Part shown: one piece after another, positions 50,152-58,610 of the stretch | How positions within the stretch are numbered: position 1 is the stretch's first letter | Layout: every line of letters starts with the position of its first letter | Origin: Ferrovibrio xuzhouensis | GTDB lineage: Bacteria > Pseudomonadota > Alphaproteobacteria > Ferrovibrionales > Ferrovibrionaceae | Direction: 5' to 3' | Assembly: GCF_042648965.1 (NCBI RefSeq) | Contig: NZ_JBHRYJ010000001.1 | Coordinates: forward strand, 496,001 to 560,000 | DNA: 64,000 bases | The notes under the pieces: generated by a model | What the model was told of the DNA's origin: nothing | The model's input: only the letters and a program-made list of their open reading frames with translations | Databases searched by the model: none | Translations under genes and position numbers: made by a program

Positions 50152-51339
50152 TCAGGCGGCCGCGGCCGGCTTGTAGCTGGCCTTCACTTCCGCGAAGGCC
50201 CAGTCGAGCCACGGGCAGAGCGCCTGCATGTCGGCGGTCTCGATGGTGGCGCCGCCCCAGATGCGCAGCCCCGGAGGAGCGTCGCGATAGGCGGCGATGT
50301 CCATCGCCACGCCTTCCTTGTCGAGCAGCGCGGCGATCTGCTTGGCCGCCGCTTCCTGGTCCTTGGGACCCAGCGCGGAGAACCACGGATCGACCATCTT
50401 GAGGCAGATCGAGGTGTTCGAGCGCACCGCCGGATCGGCGGCGAGGAAATCGACCCAGTCGGTCTTCGCCGCCCAGTCGGTCAGCGCCTTCAGGTTGGCT
50501 TGCGAGCGGGCGATCATGCCCTTCAGGCCGCCGACGCTCTCACCCCATTTCAGGGCATCGAGGATGTCCTCGACGCAGAGCATGGACGGCGTGTTGATCG
50601 TCTCGCCCTTGAAGATGCCGTCGATCAGCTTGCCGTCCTTGGCCATGCGGAAGATTTTCGGCAGCGGCCAGGCCGGTGTGTAGGTCTCGAGCCGCTTCAC
50701 CGCGCGCGGGCTCAGCACGATCATGCCGTGCGCCGCCTCGCCGCCGGTCGCCTTCTGCCACGACCAGGTGACGACGTCGAGCTTGTCCCAGGCCAGGTCC
50801 ATGGCGAAGACCGCCGAGGTGGCGTCGCAGATGGCGAGGCCCTGGCGGTCGGCGGCGATCCAGTCGCCGTTCGGCACCTTCACGCCCGAGGTGGTGCCGT
50901 TCCAGGTGAAGACCACGTCACGCGACCAGTCGACCTGTTTGAGGTCGGCGATCTCGCCGTAGCCCGCCTTGATGACGCGCACGTCCTTGAGCTTGAGTTC
51001 CTTGCTGATGTCCGACGCCCAGCCGGAGCCGAAGCTTTCCCAGGCCAGCACGTCGACGCCACGCTCGCCGAGCAGCGACCACAGGGCCATCTCGACGGCG
51101 CCGGTATCGGACGCCGGCACGATGCCGATCTTGTAGTCGGCCGGAATACCGAGCAGCTTGCGGTGCAGTTCGATTGCCTCGACCAGGCGCGCCTTGCCCT
51201 CTTTCGAGCGGTGCGAGCGGCCGACCAAGGCGTTTTTCAGGAGTTCGGGGGTCCAGCCTGGGCGCTTGGCGCAGGGGCCGGAGGAGAAATGCGCGGACTT
51301 CGGTTTGACTTCGGGGTGCCGCGCGGCAGGGTTTGCCAT
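50152..51339 (-). CDS. serC: Phosphoserine aminotransferase
   Basis: PLP-dependent second step of serine synthesis; 395 aa, the alphaproteobacterial type. The catalytic Lys is in TWSWQKATGGEAAHG (~residue 196), with FSSGPCAKRPGW near the N-terminus and GIVPASDTGAVEMALW (PLP-binding region). Start ATG at 51339; AAGGAT lies 8 nt upstream. It is followed by serA, so serC-serA form a serine operon. A structured leader precedes the gene (51358-51399). Confidence 0.96.
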   Translation of the reverse strand: MANPAARHPEVKPKSAHFSSGPCAKRPGWTPELLKNALVGRSHRSKEGKARLVEAIELHRKLLGIPADYKIGIVPASDTGAVEMALWSLLGERGVDVLAWESFGSGWASDISKELKLKDVRVIKAGYGEIADLKQVDWSRDVVFTWNGTTSGVKVPNGDWIAADRQGLAICDATSAVFAMDLAWDKLDVVTWSWQKATGGEAAHGMIVLSPRAVKRLETYTPAWPLPKIFRMAKDGKLIDGIFKGETINTPSMLCVEDILDALKWGESVGGLKGMIARSQANLKALTDWAAKTDWVDFLAADPAVRSNTSICLKMVDPWFSALGPKDQEAAAKQIAALLDKEGVAMDIAAYRDAPPGLRIWGGATIETADMQALCPWLDWAFAEVKASYKPAAAA

Positions 51340-51357
51340 GTAAGCTATCCTTCCAGA

Positions 51358-51399
51358 TAGAAGCGCCCCGTTGGGGGGGCGTGGCCCGCGGCCCTTCTA
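51358..51399 (-). ncRNA. Candidate serC-motif leader hairpin upstream of serC
   Basis: In the serC leader, on the minus strand, TAGAAG and CTTCTA pair (51394-51399 with 51358-51363) around an inner GC-rich stem (51364-51369 with 51376-51381, CGCCCC/GGGGCG in plus-strand terms). Its position matches the known alphaproteobacterial serC RNA motif, a putative cis-regulatory element upstream of serC-serA. I cannot test the consensus by eye, so this is a positional and structural match only. Confidence 0.45.
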
Positions 51400-51517
51400 C
51401 CCGGACGCCGGTGCCGGCGCAATGGTCATTTTCGTGACGGTGCGGGATTTCAGTCTGGCAGCGGGCGGATTTCCGGCCGGCGGCTGGCCCGGGGCATTTC
51501 GCCGCAGGCCGGGCGGA

Positions 51518-52054
51518 TCAGTCGGCCCGGGCCGCCTTCTCCGCCAGTTCCAGCAGCTTCGGCGCCCGCTCGGAGACCTCGTGCAGAATATGCTCGGCGA
51601 CCGTCAGCCGCTTGCGGGCATCGTCGTCCAGCACGCCCTCGATATGCTCGCGGTCGACCCGGTCGACGGTGTCCTTGAGTTCCCAGATGGTCGACAGGAA
51701 CACCCGCTGGGTGCCCACCGGCAGCACCTCGGTGGTCTCCAGCGCCGGAAAGACCCGCAGCACCACGTCGATCTTCATGCGCAGCAGGTCGACGATCAGC
51801 CTGCTGTGGTACTCCTTCATCTGCGCCAGCGCTTCGGGGACGGCATGCTCCATGCGGTCCTCGATCAGCACCAGCACGCCCTCGATCTCGGTCAGCGCCT
51901 CGCGGTAGTCGTAATAGGGCTCGTAGGCCGAGCGGGTGATGCGCTCGATGGCGTCTTCGGCCATGGCCCGCGCCCGTTTGGTCTGGCGCTGGAGGGCCTG
52001 CAACAGGGCCTCGATTTCGGTCTTGCTGTAAAGCTTCTGATTTGGCTTCGGCAT
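51518..52054 (-). CDS. Helical protein of unknown function
   Basis: 178 aa, rich in Glu, Arg, Leu and Ala, and predicted mostly helical with a coiled-coil look (KTEIEALLQALQRQTKRARAM; EHILHEVSERAPKLLELAEKA, split: EHILHEVSERAPKL). There is no signal peptide or membrane segment. I recognise no family. It lies between the cation-exporter gene and serC on the same strand; 178 nt separate it from serC, so it is probably its own unit. Coding character is supported by the start ATG at 52054 and GC3 bias like its neighbours. Confidence 0.7.
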   Translation of the reverse strand: MPKPNQKLYSKTEIEALLQALQRQTKRARAMAEDAIERITRSAYEPYYDYREALTEIEGVLVLIEDRMEHAVPEALAQMKEYHSRLIVDLLRMKIDVVLRVFPALETTEVLPVGTQRVFLSTIWELKDTVDRVDREHIEGVLDDDARKRLTVAEHILHEVSERAPKLLELAEKAARAD

Positions 52055-52127
52055 GGGTGCATGTCGTTACTGGGGCAGGCCAATCTAGCCGGGCGGCCCG
52101 GCCGCCGTCATCAGACAAATACGGGCG

Positions 52128-52700
52128 TTACCAGGCCATGACAGTAACCAGCGCGAGCAAAGCGAAGGCGACCGCTGCTACCCGGCGGACCAGCCGCAGC
52201 GGCAGGCGGCTGATGATGCGAGGACCGAGCAGGATCACCGGCGCATTGGCGATCAGCATGCCGAGCGTGCTGCCGGCGGTGACCAGCAGCACCGAATCGT
52301 AACGCGCCGCCAGCGCCGTGGTGGCGAGCTGGGTCTTGTCGCCGATTTCGGCCACGAAAAACACGACGAGCGTGGTGGCGAAGGCGCCCCAGCGACCGCG
52401 CGGTTGCTCATCCTCGTCCAGCTTGTCGGGGATCAGCGTCCAGACCGCCATCGCCAGGAAGGATGCTGCCAGCACCCAGCGCAGGATGCGCGGCTCGACC
52501 AGCCCCTGGATCCACACGCCGAGCAGCGAGGCCAGTGCATGATTGACGATGGTGGCGAGCAGCACGGCGGCCAGGATCGGCAACGGCCGGCGGAAGCGCG
52601 CCGCCAGCAGCAGGCTGAGCAGCTGCGTCTTGTCGCCGATCTCGGCGATGGCGACGAGGCCGGCCGTGGTGAAGAAGGCAGGAAGCTGGTCGTGAAGCAT
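52128..52700 (-). CDS. GDT1/TMEM165-family cation exporter (UPF0016)
   Basis: Inner-membrane transporter of 190 aa with six hydrophobic segments in two homologous halves. Each half carries the family motif E-x-G-D-K-T: AIAEIGDKTQLLSLLLAARF in the first and FVAEIGDKTQLATTALAARY in the second. Bacterial members export Mn2+. The N-terminus is short and the linker (DKLDEDEQPRGR) is acidic. Start ATG at 52700. The 155-nt upstream region holds a strong hairpin and a candidate yybP-ykoY element, which fits Mn2+-dependent control. Confidence 0.9.
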   Translation of the reverse strand: MLHDQLPAFFTTAGLVAIAEIGDKTQLLSLLLAARFRRPLPILAAVLLATIVNHALASLLGVWIQGLVEPRILRWVLAASFLAMAVWTLIPDKLDEDEQPRGRWGAFATTLVVFFVAEIGDKTQLATTALAARYDSVLLVTAGSTLGMLIANAPVILLGPRIISRLPLRLVRRVAAVAFALLALVTVMAW

Positions 52701-52714
52701 GGGGGCGTCTCGCA

Positions 52715-52762
52715 GGGACCGGGCGGCGGAATACCAAAGGCTGTCCGTCGCCGCCCGGTCCC
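52715..52762 (-). promoter_or_regulatory. Strong hairpin between candidate riboswitch and the exporter start
   Basis: A 14-bp perfect stem GGGACCGGGCGGCG/CGCCGCCCGGTCCC (52715-52728 with 52749-52762) with a 20-nt loop lies 14 nt before the ATG. It has no T-run, so a role as expression platform by blocking the ribosome site, or in Rho-dependent control, is more likely than intrinsic termination. Confidence 0.65.
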
Positions 52763-52780
52763 GGGTCGCGACGCACAAGC

Positions 52781-52855
52781 CTAAGGTCTCGCCTCGCCGG
52801 ATGCTGTTCCGGCCCGGAAGCGCCAAGGCACCGGGGCTGGTCTCCCGTCGCCTAG
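52781..52855 (-). ncRNA. Candidate yybP-ykoY manganese riboswitch
   Basis: On the minus strand the leader begins CTAGGCGACGGGAGACC and ends GGCGAGACCTTAG. The 5' CTAGG can pair with the 3' CCTTAG (one bulged base), forming P1. GGGAG near the 5' end and GCGAGACC near the 3' end match the conserved ends of yybP-ykoY RNAs, and two internal hairpins fit (CCCGG/CCGGG; CCGGA/TCCGG with loop ACAGCA). yybP-ykoY elements are known upstream of UPF0016 Mn exporters. Covariation was not tested. Confidence 0.6.
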
Positions 52856-52859
52856 TCTG

Positions 52860-53072
52860 TTGACGCGTCCCCCGCTCAGGACCGGCAGAACCGGTCAGAC
52901 GGGCGGCTACTCCCCAAAGGGTGCGGGCGGAGATGTAGCCGGGATCGGCGGCTTTGCCAAGCGCGCTATGGTGGCGAAAGATACAGCCTTATGCGCGTTG
53001 AAATTAAAATTATTGCTATCTCAGATAAACAATCGTAGGGATCAAAACGGGAATAACGGACAGGGCGGCAGA
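52860..53072. other. Upstream region of the ComM-like gene
   Basis: No gene is supported. An AT-rich patch at about 52990-53035 (with TTGAAATTAAAATTATTGC) is unlike the surrounding GC-rich DNA and probably contains the promoter of the ComM-like gene. Confidence 0.45.
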
Positions 53073-54599
53073 ATGGTCGCGCGCTGCAGGACAGTGGCGT
53101 TTCAGGGCATCGAGGTGATGCCGGTCGACGTGCAGGTGCAGCTGGCGAACGGCCTGCCGGCCTTCAGCGTGGTCGGCCTGGCCGACAAGGCGGTCGGCGA
53201 AAGCCGCGAGCGGGTGCGCGCCGCGCTCGGTGCCATCGGCCTGTCGCTGCCGCCCAAGCGCATCACGGTGAACCTCGCCCCGGCCGACCTGCCCAAGGAA
53301 GGCAGCCATTACGACCTGCCGATCGCGCTGGCCCTGCTGGCCGCCATGAGCGTGTTGCCGCCCGATGCACTCGACGAATTTGTGGCGCTTGGCGAACTTG
53401 GCCTCGACGGCGCGGTGGGGCCGGTGGCCGGCGTGCTGCCGGCGGCGCTGGCCGCCCATGGCGAGGATCGCGGCCTGATCTGCGCGGCGGCCCAGGGCGG
53501 CGAGGCGGCCTGGGCGGGAGATGCGGCGCGCGTGCTGGCCGCGCCGTCGCTGCTGTCATTGATCAACCATTTCAAGGGCGCACAGGTGCTGGCGCCGCCG
53601 GTCGCCGCCATCGCGACCGACGCGGGCAGCGCGCCGGACCTGCGCGACATCAAGGGCCAGGAAAGCGCCAAGCGCGCCTTGGAGATCGCCGCCGCCGGCG
53701 CGCATAACCTGCTGCTGATCGGTCCGCCGGGCGCCGGCAAGTCGATGCTGGCGCAGCGCCTGCCCGGCATCCTGCCGCCGCTGGATTCAGGCGAGATTCT
53801 GGAAGTCAGCATGATCGCCTCGCTGGCCGGCCTGCTGGCCGACGGAAGGCTGACGCGGCGGCGGCCGTTCCGCAGCCCGCATCATTCGGCCTCAATGGCG
53901 GCGCTGGTCGGCGGTGGCCTGCGCGCGAAACCGGGTGAAGTCAGCCTTGCCCATCTCGGCGTGCTGTTCCTCGACGAGTTGCCGGAATTCAGCCGGCAGA
54001 CACTCGATTCCCTGCGCCAGCCGCTTGAATCCGGCCAGGCGGTGGTGGCGCGCGCCAATGCCCATGTGACCTATCCGGCACGCGTGCAGCTGGTGGCGGC
54101 GATGAATCCCTGCCGCTGCGGCCATCTCGGCGATCCGGCGCTGGCCTGCACGCGGGCGCCGAAATGTGCCGGCGACTACCAGGCGCGCATCTCCGGCCCG
54201 CTGCTCGACCGCATCGACCTGGCCCTGGAAGTCCCCGCCGTCAGCGCCGCCGATCTCTCCGCCCCGCCGCCGGCCGAAGGCAGCGCCGCGGTCGCCGCCC
54301 GCGTGGCCCGCGCCCGCGCGGTACAGCGCGACCGCTATGCCGGCCAGACCGCCAACGGCCGGCCGATCCGTACCAATGCCGAGGCCGATGGCGAATTGCT
54401 GGAGCGGGCCGCCGCGCCCGATGCCAGCGGCCGCGACCTGCTCACACAAGCCGCCGGAGCCCTGCATCTGACGGCGCGTGGCTATCACCGGGTGCTGCGG
54501 GTCGCCCGCACGCTCGCCGATCTCGACGGCAGCGACACGGTGCGCCGCGTCCATGTGGCCGAGGCGCTTGGCTATCGCCGGCTGGCGTTTGCGCGGTGA
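53073..54599 (+). CDS. YifB/ComM-family Mg chelatase-like AAA+ ATPase
   Basis: 508 aa. The N-terminal ChlI-like domain (~1-165, RCRTVAFQGIEVMPVDVQV) is followed by an AAA+ module with Walker A GPPGAGKSML (~residues 217-226) and Walker B VLFLDELPEF (~298-307), a zinc-like CRCGHLGDPALAC segment and a C-terminal lid domain. In relatives such as ComM the protein acts as a branch-migration helicase in natural transformation. The ATG at 53073 is chosen because the family begins near here; the open frame starts earlier. It ends 1 nt before the convergent PAS-protein gene. Confidence 0.9.
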   Translation: MVARCRTVAFQGIEVMPVDVQVQLANGLPAFSVVGLADKAVGESRERVRAALGAIGLSLPPKRITVNLAPADLPKEGSHYDLPIALALLAAMSVLPPDALDEFVALGELGLDGAVGPVAGVLPAALAAHGEDRGLICAAAQGGEAAWAGDAARVLAAPSLLSLINHFKGAQVLAPPVAAIATDAGSAPDLRDIKGQESAKRALEIAAAGAHNLLLIGPPGAGKSMLAQRLPGILPPLDSGEILEVSMIASLAGLLADGRLTRRRPFRSPHHSASMAALVGGGLRAKPGEVSLAHLGVLFLDELPEFSRQTLDSLRQPLESGQAVVARANAHVTYPARVQLVAAMNPCRCGHLGDPALACTRAPKCAGDYQARISGPLLDRIDLALEVPAVSAADLSAPPPAEGSAAVAARVARARAVQRDRYAGQTANGRPIRTNAEADGELLERAAAPDASGRDLLTQAAGALHLTARGYHRVLRVARTLADLDGSDTVRRVHVAEALGYRRLAFAR

Positions 54600-54600
54600 C

Positions 54601-55104
54601 TCAGCCGGTGTTGCGCGGTTTGCTCTCGACCGGCGAGAGGTAAATCGCGCCGAGGATCTTGTTGACCCGGCCATCGTCGTCGATCAGCGGCAGCGCCAGC
54701 TTGTCGAGAGCGAGATATTCGCGGGCCGAGGGACTCATTCGTGAGACATGGGCCGGCATCATCAGGCTGGCCACTTCCCGGTATTCCTCCAGCGGCCGCG
54801 TGCCGATCAGGTCGGCAACCTCGGAAACCCGCCGTCCGGTGAGGTCGAAACCGAAGATCGAGACCAGCCCGGTGCCATAGAGGCGGTAACGCATGTCGCG
54901 ACCGCCGTCGATCACATCCAGCAGCATCAGCTGGCCGAACCACGGCCGCAGGTCGGCCAGGTCGAAATCGGCCCGCGACGGCGCCGGACGCCCGCTGCGC
55001 TTGCGCTGCCAGAGATCATAGAGTGCCGCCAGGGCGGGATTGCCAATCGTCAGAGGGTTCTCCGCTGCCGCTGCAACGGTCGATCCGGCATTCCGACTCA
55101 ACAT
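54601..55104 (-). CDS. PAS domain-containing protein (PAS_5 type)
   Basis: 167 aa. The sequence FDLADLRPWFGQLMLLDVIDGGRDMRYRLYGTGLVSIFGFDLTGR (split: DLRPWFGQLMLLDVID and RYRLYGTGLVSIFGFDLTGR) is diagnostic of the PAS_5 group found in many alphaproteobacteria, a ligand- or signal-sensing fold without attached output domain. It is cytosolic. Start ATG at 55104; a longer frame to 55170 is rich in Arg/Ala and unlikely. It is divergent from the TetR gene with 199 nt between. Confidence 0.85.
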   Translation of the reverse strand: MLSRNAGSTVAAAAENPLTIGNPALAALYDLWQRKRSGRPAPSRADFDLADLRPWFGQLMLLDVIDGGRDMRYRLYGTGLVSIFGFDLTGRRVSEVADLIGTRPLEEYREVASLMMPAHVSRMSPSAREYLALDKLALPLIDDDGRVNKILGAIYLSPVESKPRNTG

Positions 55105-55258
55105 GATGACCGATGGTCTCCTGCGTTTGCGCGCGGTCGACGCGCGCGCCCTGTCACCGGAGTATCTCATACGCGGGGCGGCGCGTCCGGCGACTAAATT
55201 TCCGGTTACGCGGCAGGCCGCATCCGACTTATCACAGCCGCGTCACGGCAGATCGGGC

Positions 55259-55286
55259 TTGCTTTCTCGCCCCTTTAATTTACACT
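55259..55286 (+). promoter_or_regulatory. Candidate sigma-70-type promoter of the TetR gene
   Basis: TTGCTT (55259-55264) and TACACT (55281-55286) are spaced 16 bp apart in an AT-rich patch before the TetR gene. Transcription would begin near 55293. Confidence 0.35.
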
Positions 55287-55303
55287 GTACATTAATAAAC
55301 GGG

Positions 55304-55978
55304 ATGGAAACGCAGGGAAGCAGCGGCAGCATGCCGAAAATCCTGTCACAGGACGAAATCGACGCCTTCCGGGCGCGGCTGTGTGCCGCCGCCGAGAAAC
55401 GCTTCGCCGCGCAAGGGGTCGCCGGCGTGTCCTTGCGCCAGCTGGCCGAGGACCTCGGCTGTTCGGCCATGACCCCCTACCGCTATTTCCGCGACAAGGA
55501 CGCGATCGTCGCCGCCGTGCGCACGGCCGCACTCGACAGCTTTTCGGAAGCCCTGGAGCAGGCCGCCCGCAGCAGCGGCAGCGCGCGGCGCCGCGGCCGC
55601 GCGGTTGGCGAGGCCTATATCCGGTTCGCGCTCGACAATCCCGACCGCTACCGCCTGATGCATGACGCGCTGCAATGCGATCCCGGCGCCTTCCCGGACC
55701 TCGCCCGTGCCCAGGCGCGGTCGCGCCGCACGCTGACCGACTATATCGAGGATCTGGTCGCCGAAGGCACCCTGCAGGGCGACCCGCAGGTGCTCGGCCA
55801 TATCTTCTGGGCCACCACCCACGGCCTGCTCAGCCTGCAGCTCGCCGGCCGGCTCGACAGCCGGCCCGACTTCGACACGCTGTACCGCACCGCCATGCGC
55901 ATGCTGGCCCGGGGGGCAGCACCGGATGCGGCACCCGACGACCACGAAAAACCGGCGCGGCAGCGCCGCCGCGCCTGA
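55304..55978 (+). CDS. TetR-family transcriptional regulator
   Basis: 224 aa. The N-terminal helix-turn-helix domain (~25-70) has GVSLRQLAEDLGCSAMTPYRYFRDKDAIVAAV, split here as SLRQLAEDLG and TPYRYFRDKDAIV. The C-terminal part is a helical ligand/dimer domain. An alternative ATG at 55331 (MPKILSQ) is equally plausible; neither has a strong ribosome site, but the 55304 start leaves only 11 nt from the predicted transcription start. It precedes the nitronate monooxygenase/acyl-CoA ligase pair and may regulate it. The final residues are basic and low-complexity. Confidence 0.88.
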   Translation: METQGSSGSMPKILSQDEIDAFRARLCAAAEKRFAAQGVAGVSLRQLAEDLGCSAMTPYRYFRDKDAIVAAVRTAALDSFSEALEQAARSSGSARRRGRAVGEAYIRFALDNPDRYRLMHDALQCDPGAFPDLARAQARSRRTLTDYIEDLVAEGTLQGDPQVLGHIFWATTHGLLSLQLAGRLDSRPDFDTLYRTAMRMLARGAAPDAAPDDHEKPARQRRRA

Positions 55979-56022
55979 ATCGCCAGACCCACGACACAGA
56001 CCCACGACCAAGAGGAAACGTC

Positions 56023-57018
56023 ATGACCATCCCGCGCCTCATGCAAGGCAAGCTCTCCCTGCCGGTGATCGGCTCACCGCTGTTCATCGTCTCCGGGCCC
56101 GACCTGGTGATCGCCCAGTGCAAGGCCGGCATCGTCGGCTCCTTCCCGGCGCTGAACGCACGCCCCAAGGAAGTGCTGGAAGAATGGATCATCCGCATCA
56201 AGGAGGAACTGACCGCCTACCAGAAGGCCAATCCGAACGCCAAGGTGGCGCCCTTTGCGGTGAACCAGATCGTGCATGCCTCGAACGACCGGCTCGAGCA
56301 TGACATCGAGATCTGCGTGAAGCACCAGGTGCCGATCATGATCACGTCGCTCAGGCCGCCGGCCGATGTGGTGAAGGCGGCGCATTCCTATGGCGGCATC
56401 GTTATGCATGACGTGATCAGCGTGCGCCATGCCGAAAAGGCGCTGGAACAGGGCGTCGATGGCCTGATCCTGGTCTGCGCAGGCGCCGGCGGCCATGCCG
56501 GCACGCTAAGCCCCTTCGCGCTGGTCTCCGAAGTACGCCGCTTCTACAACGGCACCATCGCGCTGTCGGGCGCCATCGCCAACGGTCGCTCGATCCTCGC
56601 CGCCCAGGCGATGGGCGCCGATCTTGCCTATATGGGCACCCGCTTCATCGCCACCCGCGAAGCCAATGCCGATGCCGCCTACAAGCAGATGCTGGTCGAG
56701 ACCGCGGCCAGCGACATCGTCTACTCGCCGCTGTTCACCGGCGTGCACGGCAATTACCTGAAGCCGAGCATCGCCAGGGCCGGCCTCGATCCCGACAACC
56801 TGCCCGTGGCCGACAAGACGACGATGAATTTCGGCTCCGGCGGCGGCGCCAAGTCGAAGGCCTGGCGCGATATCTGGGGGGCCGGCCAGGGTGTCGGCAG
56901 CATCAATGACGTGCCCAGCGTCGCCGAGCTGGTCGAGCGGCTGCGCCAGGAATACGACGAGGCGCAGGTCGCCCTGCTGGCGGCGCGTTTCGCCCCGGCC
57001 AGCGCCGCCGCCGAGTAA
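56023..57018 (+). CDS. Nitronate monooxygenase (class I-like, FMN)
   Basis: TIM-barrel flavoenzyme of 331 aa that oxidises alkyl nitronates, or a related dehydrogenase of the same fold. FMN/phosphate-binding segments GAGGHAGTLSPF (~residues 155-166, with the family catalytic His in GGHAG) and LSGAIANGRSILAAQAMGADLAYMGTRFIAT (split: AMGADLAYMGTRFIAT) are visible. AGAGGAAA lies 7 nt upstream of the ATG at 56023. It is downstream of the TetR gene (44 nt) and 5 nt upstream of the acyl-CoA ligase, so the two are cotranscribed. Confidence 0.92.
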   Translation: MTIPRLMQGKLSLPVIGSPLFIVSGPDLVIAQCKAGIVGSFPALNARPKEVLEEWIIRIKEELTAYQKANPNAKVAPFAVNQIVHASNDRLEHDIEICVKHQVPIMITSLRPPADVVKAAHSYGGIVMHDVISVRHAEKALEQGVDGLILVCAGAGGHAGTLSPFALVSEVRRFYNGTIALSGAIANGRSILAAQAMGADLAYMGTRFIATREANADAAYKQMLVETAASDIVYSPLFTGVHGNYLKPSIARAGLDPDNLPVADKTTMNFGSGGGAKSKAWRDIWGAGQGVGSINDVPSVAELVERLRQEYDEAQVALLAARFAPASAAAE

Positions 57019-57023
57019 GGCGC

Positions 57024-58598
57024 ATGGATGCGATCAATCCGGGTGACCTGGTCCCGGGAGATCTTGTTTCCGGTGAGCGCCGGCTGACCAGGGCGGAGTT
57101 CGACCACCGTGTCGCGCTGGCCGCCGGTGGTTTCCGCGCGCTCGGCATCGGGGAGGGCGATGTGGTGGCGCTTTACCTGCGCAACGACTTCGCCTTCTTC
57201 GAGGCCTCGCTGGGTGCGTCCCGCGCCGGCGCCTATGCCACGCCGGTGAACTGGCATTTCACCGCCGACGAGACCGCCTACATCCTGCAGGATTCCGATG
57301 CCAGGGTGCTGCTCGTGCACAGCGACCTGTGGCCGGGCATCGCCGCAGGCGTACCGGGGCATGTCAAAGTCTTCGTGGTGCCGACGCCGCCCGAGATCGC
57401 GCAGGCCTATGGCGTGGCGCCCGGCAGTATGGCATCGGGTGCGATGCCGGCCGGCCTCGAGAACTGGAACGACTGGCTGGCGAAACAGCCGCCGGATACC
57501 GATGCCACGGCGGTGCCGCGCAACGCCATGATCTATACCTCCGGCACCACCGGCCGGCCCAAGGGCGTGCGGCGCGAGAAGCCGACGCCAGAGCAAGTGG
57601 CCGCCAATACGGTGGCGATCGGCACCTATTACGGCCTGAAGGCCGGCCAGCCGGGCGTGATCCTGATGAACGGGCCGATGTATCATTCGGCGCCGAATTC
57701 CTACGGCCTGACCGCGGCGCGGCAGGGCAAGACCATCGTGCTGCAGGCCCGCTTCGACCCGGAAGAGATGCTGGCGCTGATCCAGCGCTACCGCGTCACC
57801 AACATGCATATCGTGCCGACCATGTTCGTGCGACTGCTGAAACTGCCCGAAGACACCCGGCAGAAATACGATGTCTCCAGCCTGCGCGACGTCGTGCATG
57901 GCGCCGCGCCCTGCGCACCGCCGGTGAAGCAGGCGATGCTCGACTGGTGGGGGCCGGTGATCAACGAGTATTACGGCTCCACCGAGACCGGCATCGCCGT
58001 CTGGCTGTCGGCTGCCGATGCGCGCACCCATCCCGGCAGCGTCGGCCGCATCCTGCCCGGTTGCACCGTCACCGCCTTTGACGAGCAGGGCAACGCGCTG
58101 CCGCCGGGCGAAACCGGCGAGCTGTATATCCACGCGCCGCATACCTCCGACTTCACCTACCATCGCCTCGACGACAAACGGCGCGAGGTCGGTCGTGGCC
58201 ATCTCATCACGGTGGGCGATGTCGGCCGCGTCGAGGCCGACGGCTTCGTCTACCTGTCCGACCGCAAGCGCGACATGGTGATTTCGGGCGGCGTGAACAT
58301 CTATCCGGCCGAGATCGAGAGCGTGCTGATCACCATGCCGGGCGTGAAGGATTGCGCGGTGTTCGGCATCCCCGACGAGGAATTTGGCGAAAGCCTCTGC
58401 GCCTATATAGAGCCCGACGATGCGGCCGCCGCGCCGACGCCGGCCGATGTGCAGGCCTTCCTGCTGCCGCGCATCGCCAAATACAAGCTGCCGCGTCGCG
58501 TCGAGGTGGCGGCGACGCTGCCGCGCGAGGATTCCGGCAAGATCTTCAAGCGCAAGCTCCGCGAACCGTACTGGCAGAAGGCCGGCCGCAGCATCTGA
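57024..58598 (+). CDS. Acyl-CoA synthetase (AMP-forming)
   Basis: ANL-superfamily ligase, 524 aa. Motifs: YTSGTTGRPKGVRRE (~residues 171-185), YGSTETGIAVW, GHLITVGDVGRVEADGFVYLSDR (split: VGDVGRVEADGFVYLSDR) and DMVISGGVNIYPAEIE, with the C-terminal LPREDSGKIFKRKLRE carrying the ligase Lys. It starts 5 nt after the nitronate monooxygenase stop, so the pair is an operon under the TetR protein. The acid it activates is unknown; its resemblance is to the short/long-chain FadD-like group. Confidence 0.92.
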   Translation: MDAINPGDLVPGDLVSGERRLTRAEFDHRVALAAGGFRALGIGEGDVVALYLRNDFAFFEASLGASRAGAYATPVNWHFTADETAYILQDSDARVLLVHSDLWPGIAAGVPGHVKVFVVPTPPEIAQAYGVAPGSMASGAMPAGLENWNDWLAKQPPDTDATAVPRNAMIYTSGTTGRPKGVRREKPTPEQVAANTVAIGTYYGLKAGQPGVILMNGPMYHSAPNSYGLTAARQGKTIVLQARFDPEEMLALIQRYRVTNMHIVPTMFVRLLKLPEDTRQKYDVSSLRDVVHGAAPCAPPVKQAMLDWWGPVINEYYGSTETGIAVWLSAADARTHPGSVGRILPGCTVTAFDEQGNALPPGETGELYIHAPHTSDFTYHRLDDKRREVGRGHLITVGDVGRVEADGFVYLSDRKRDMVISGGVNIYPAEIESVLITMPGVKDCAVFGIPDEEFGESLCAYIEPDDAAAAPTPADVQAFLLPRIAKYKLPRRVEVAATLPREDSGKIFKRKLREPYWQKAGRSI

Positions 58599-58610
58599 GG
58601 CAGGCAATGG

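Noticed and set aside
52860..53072. N-terminal extension of the ComM-like protein
   Set aside because: The frame is open but lacks family similarity and covers an AT-rich promoter-like patch; family alignment starts at MVARCRTVAFQG (53073).
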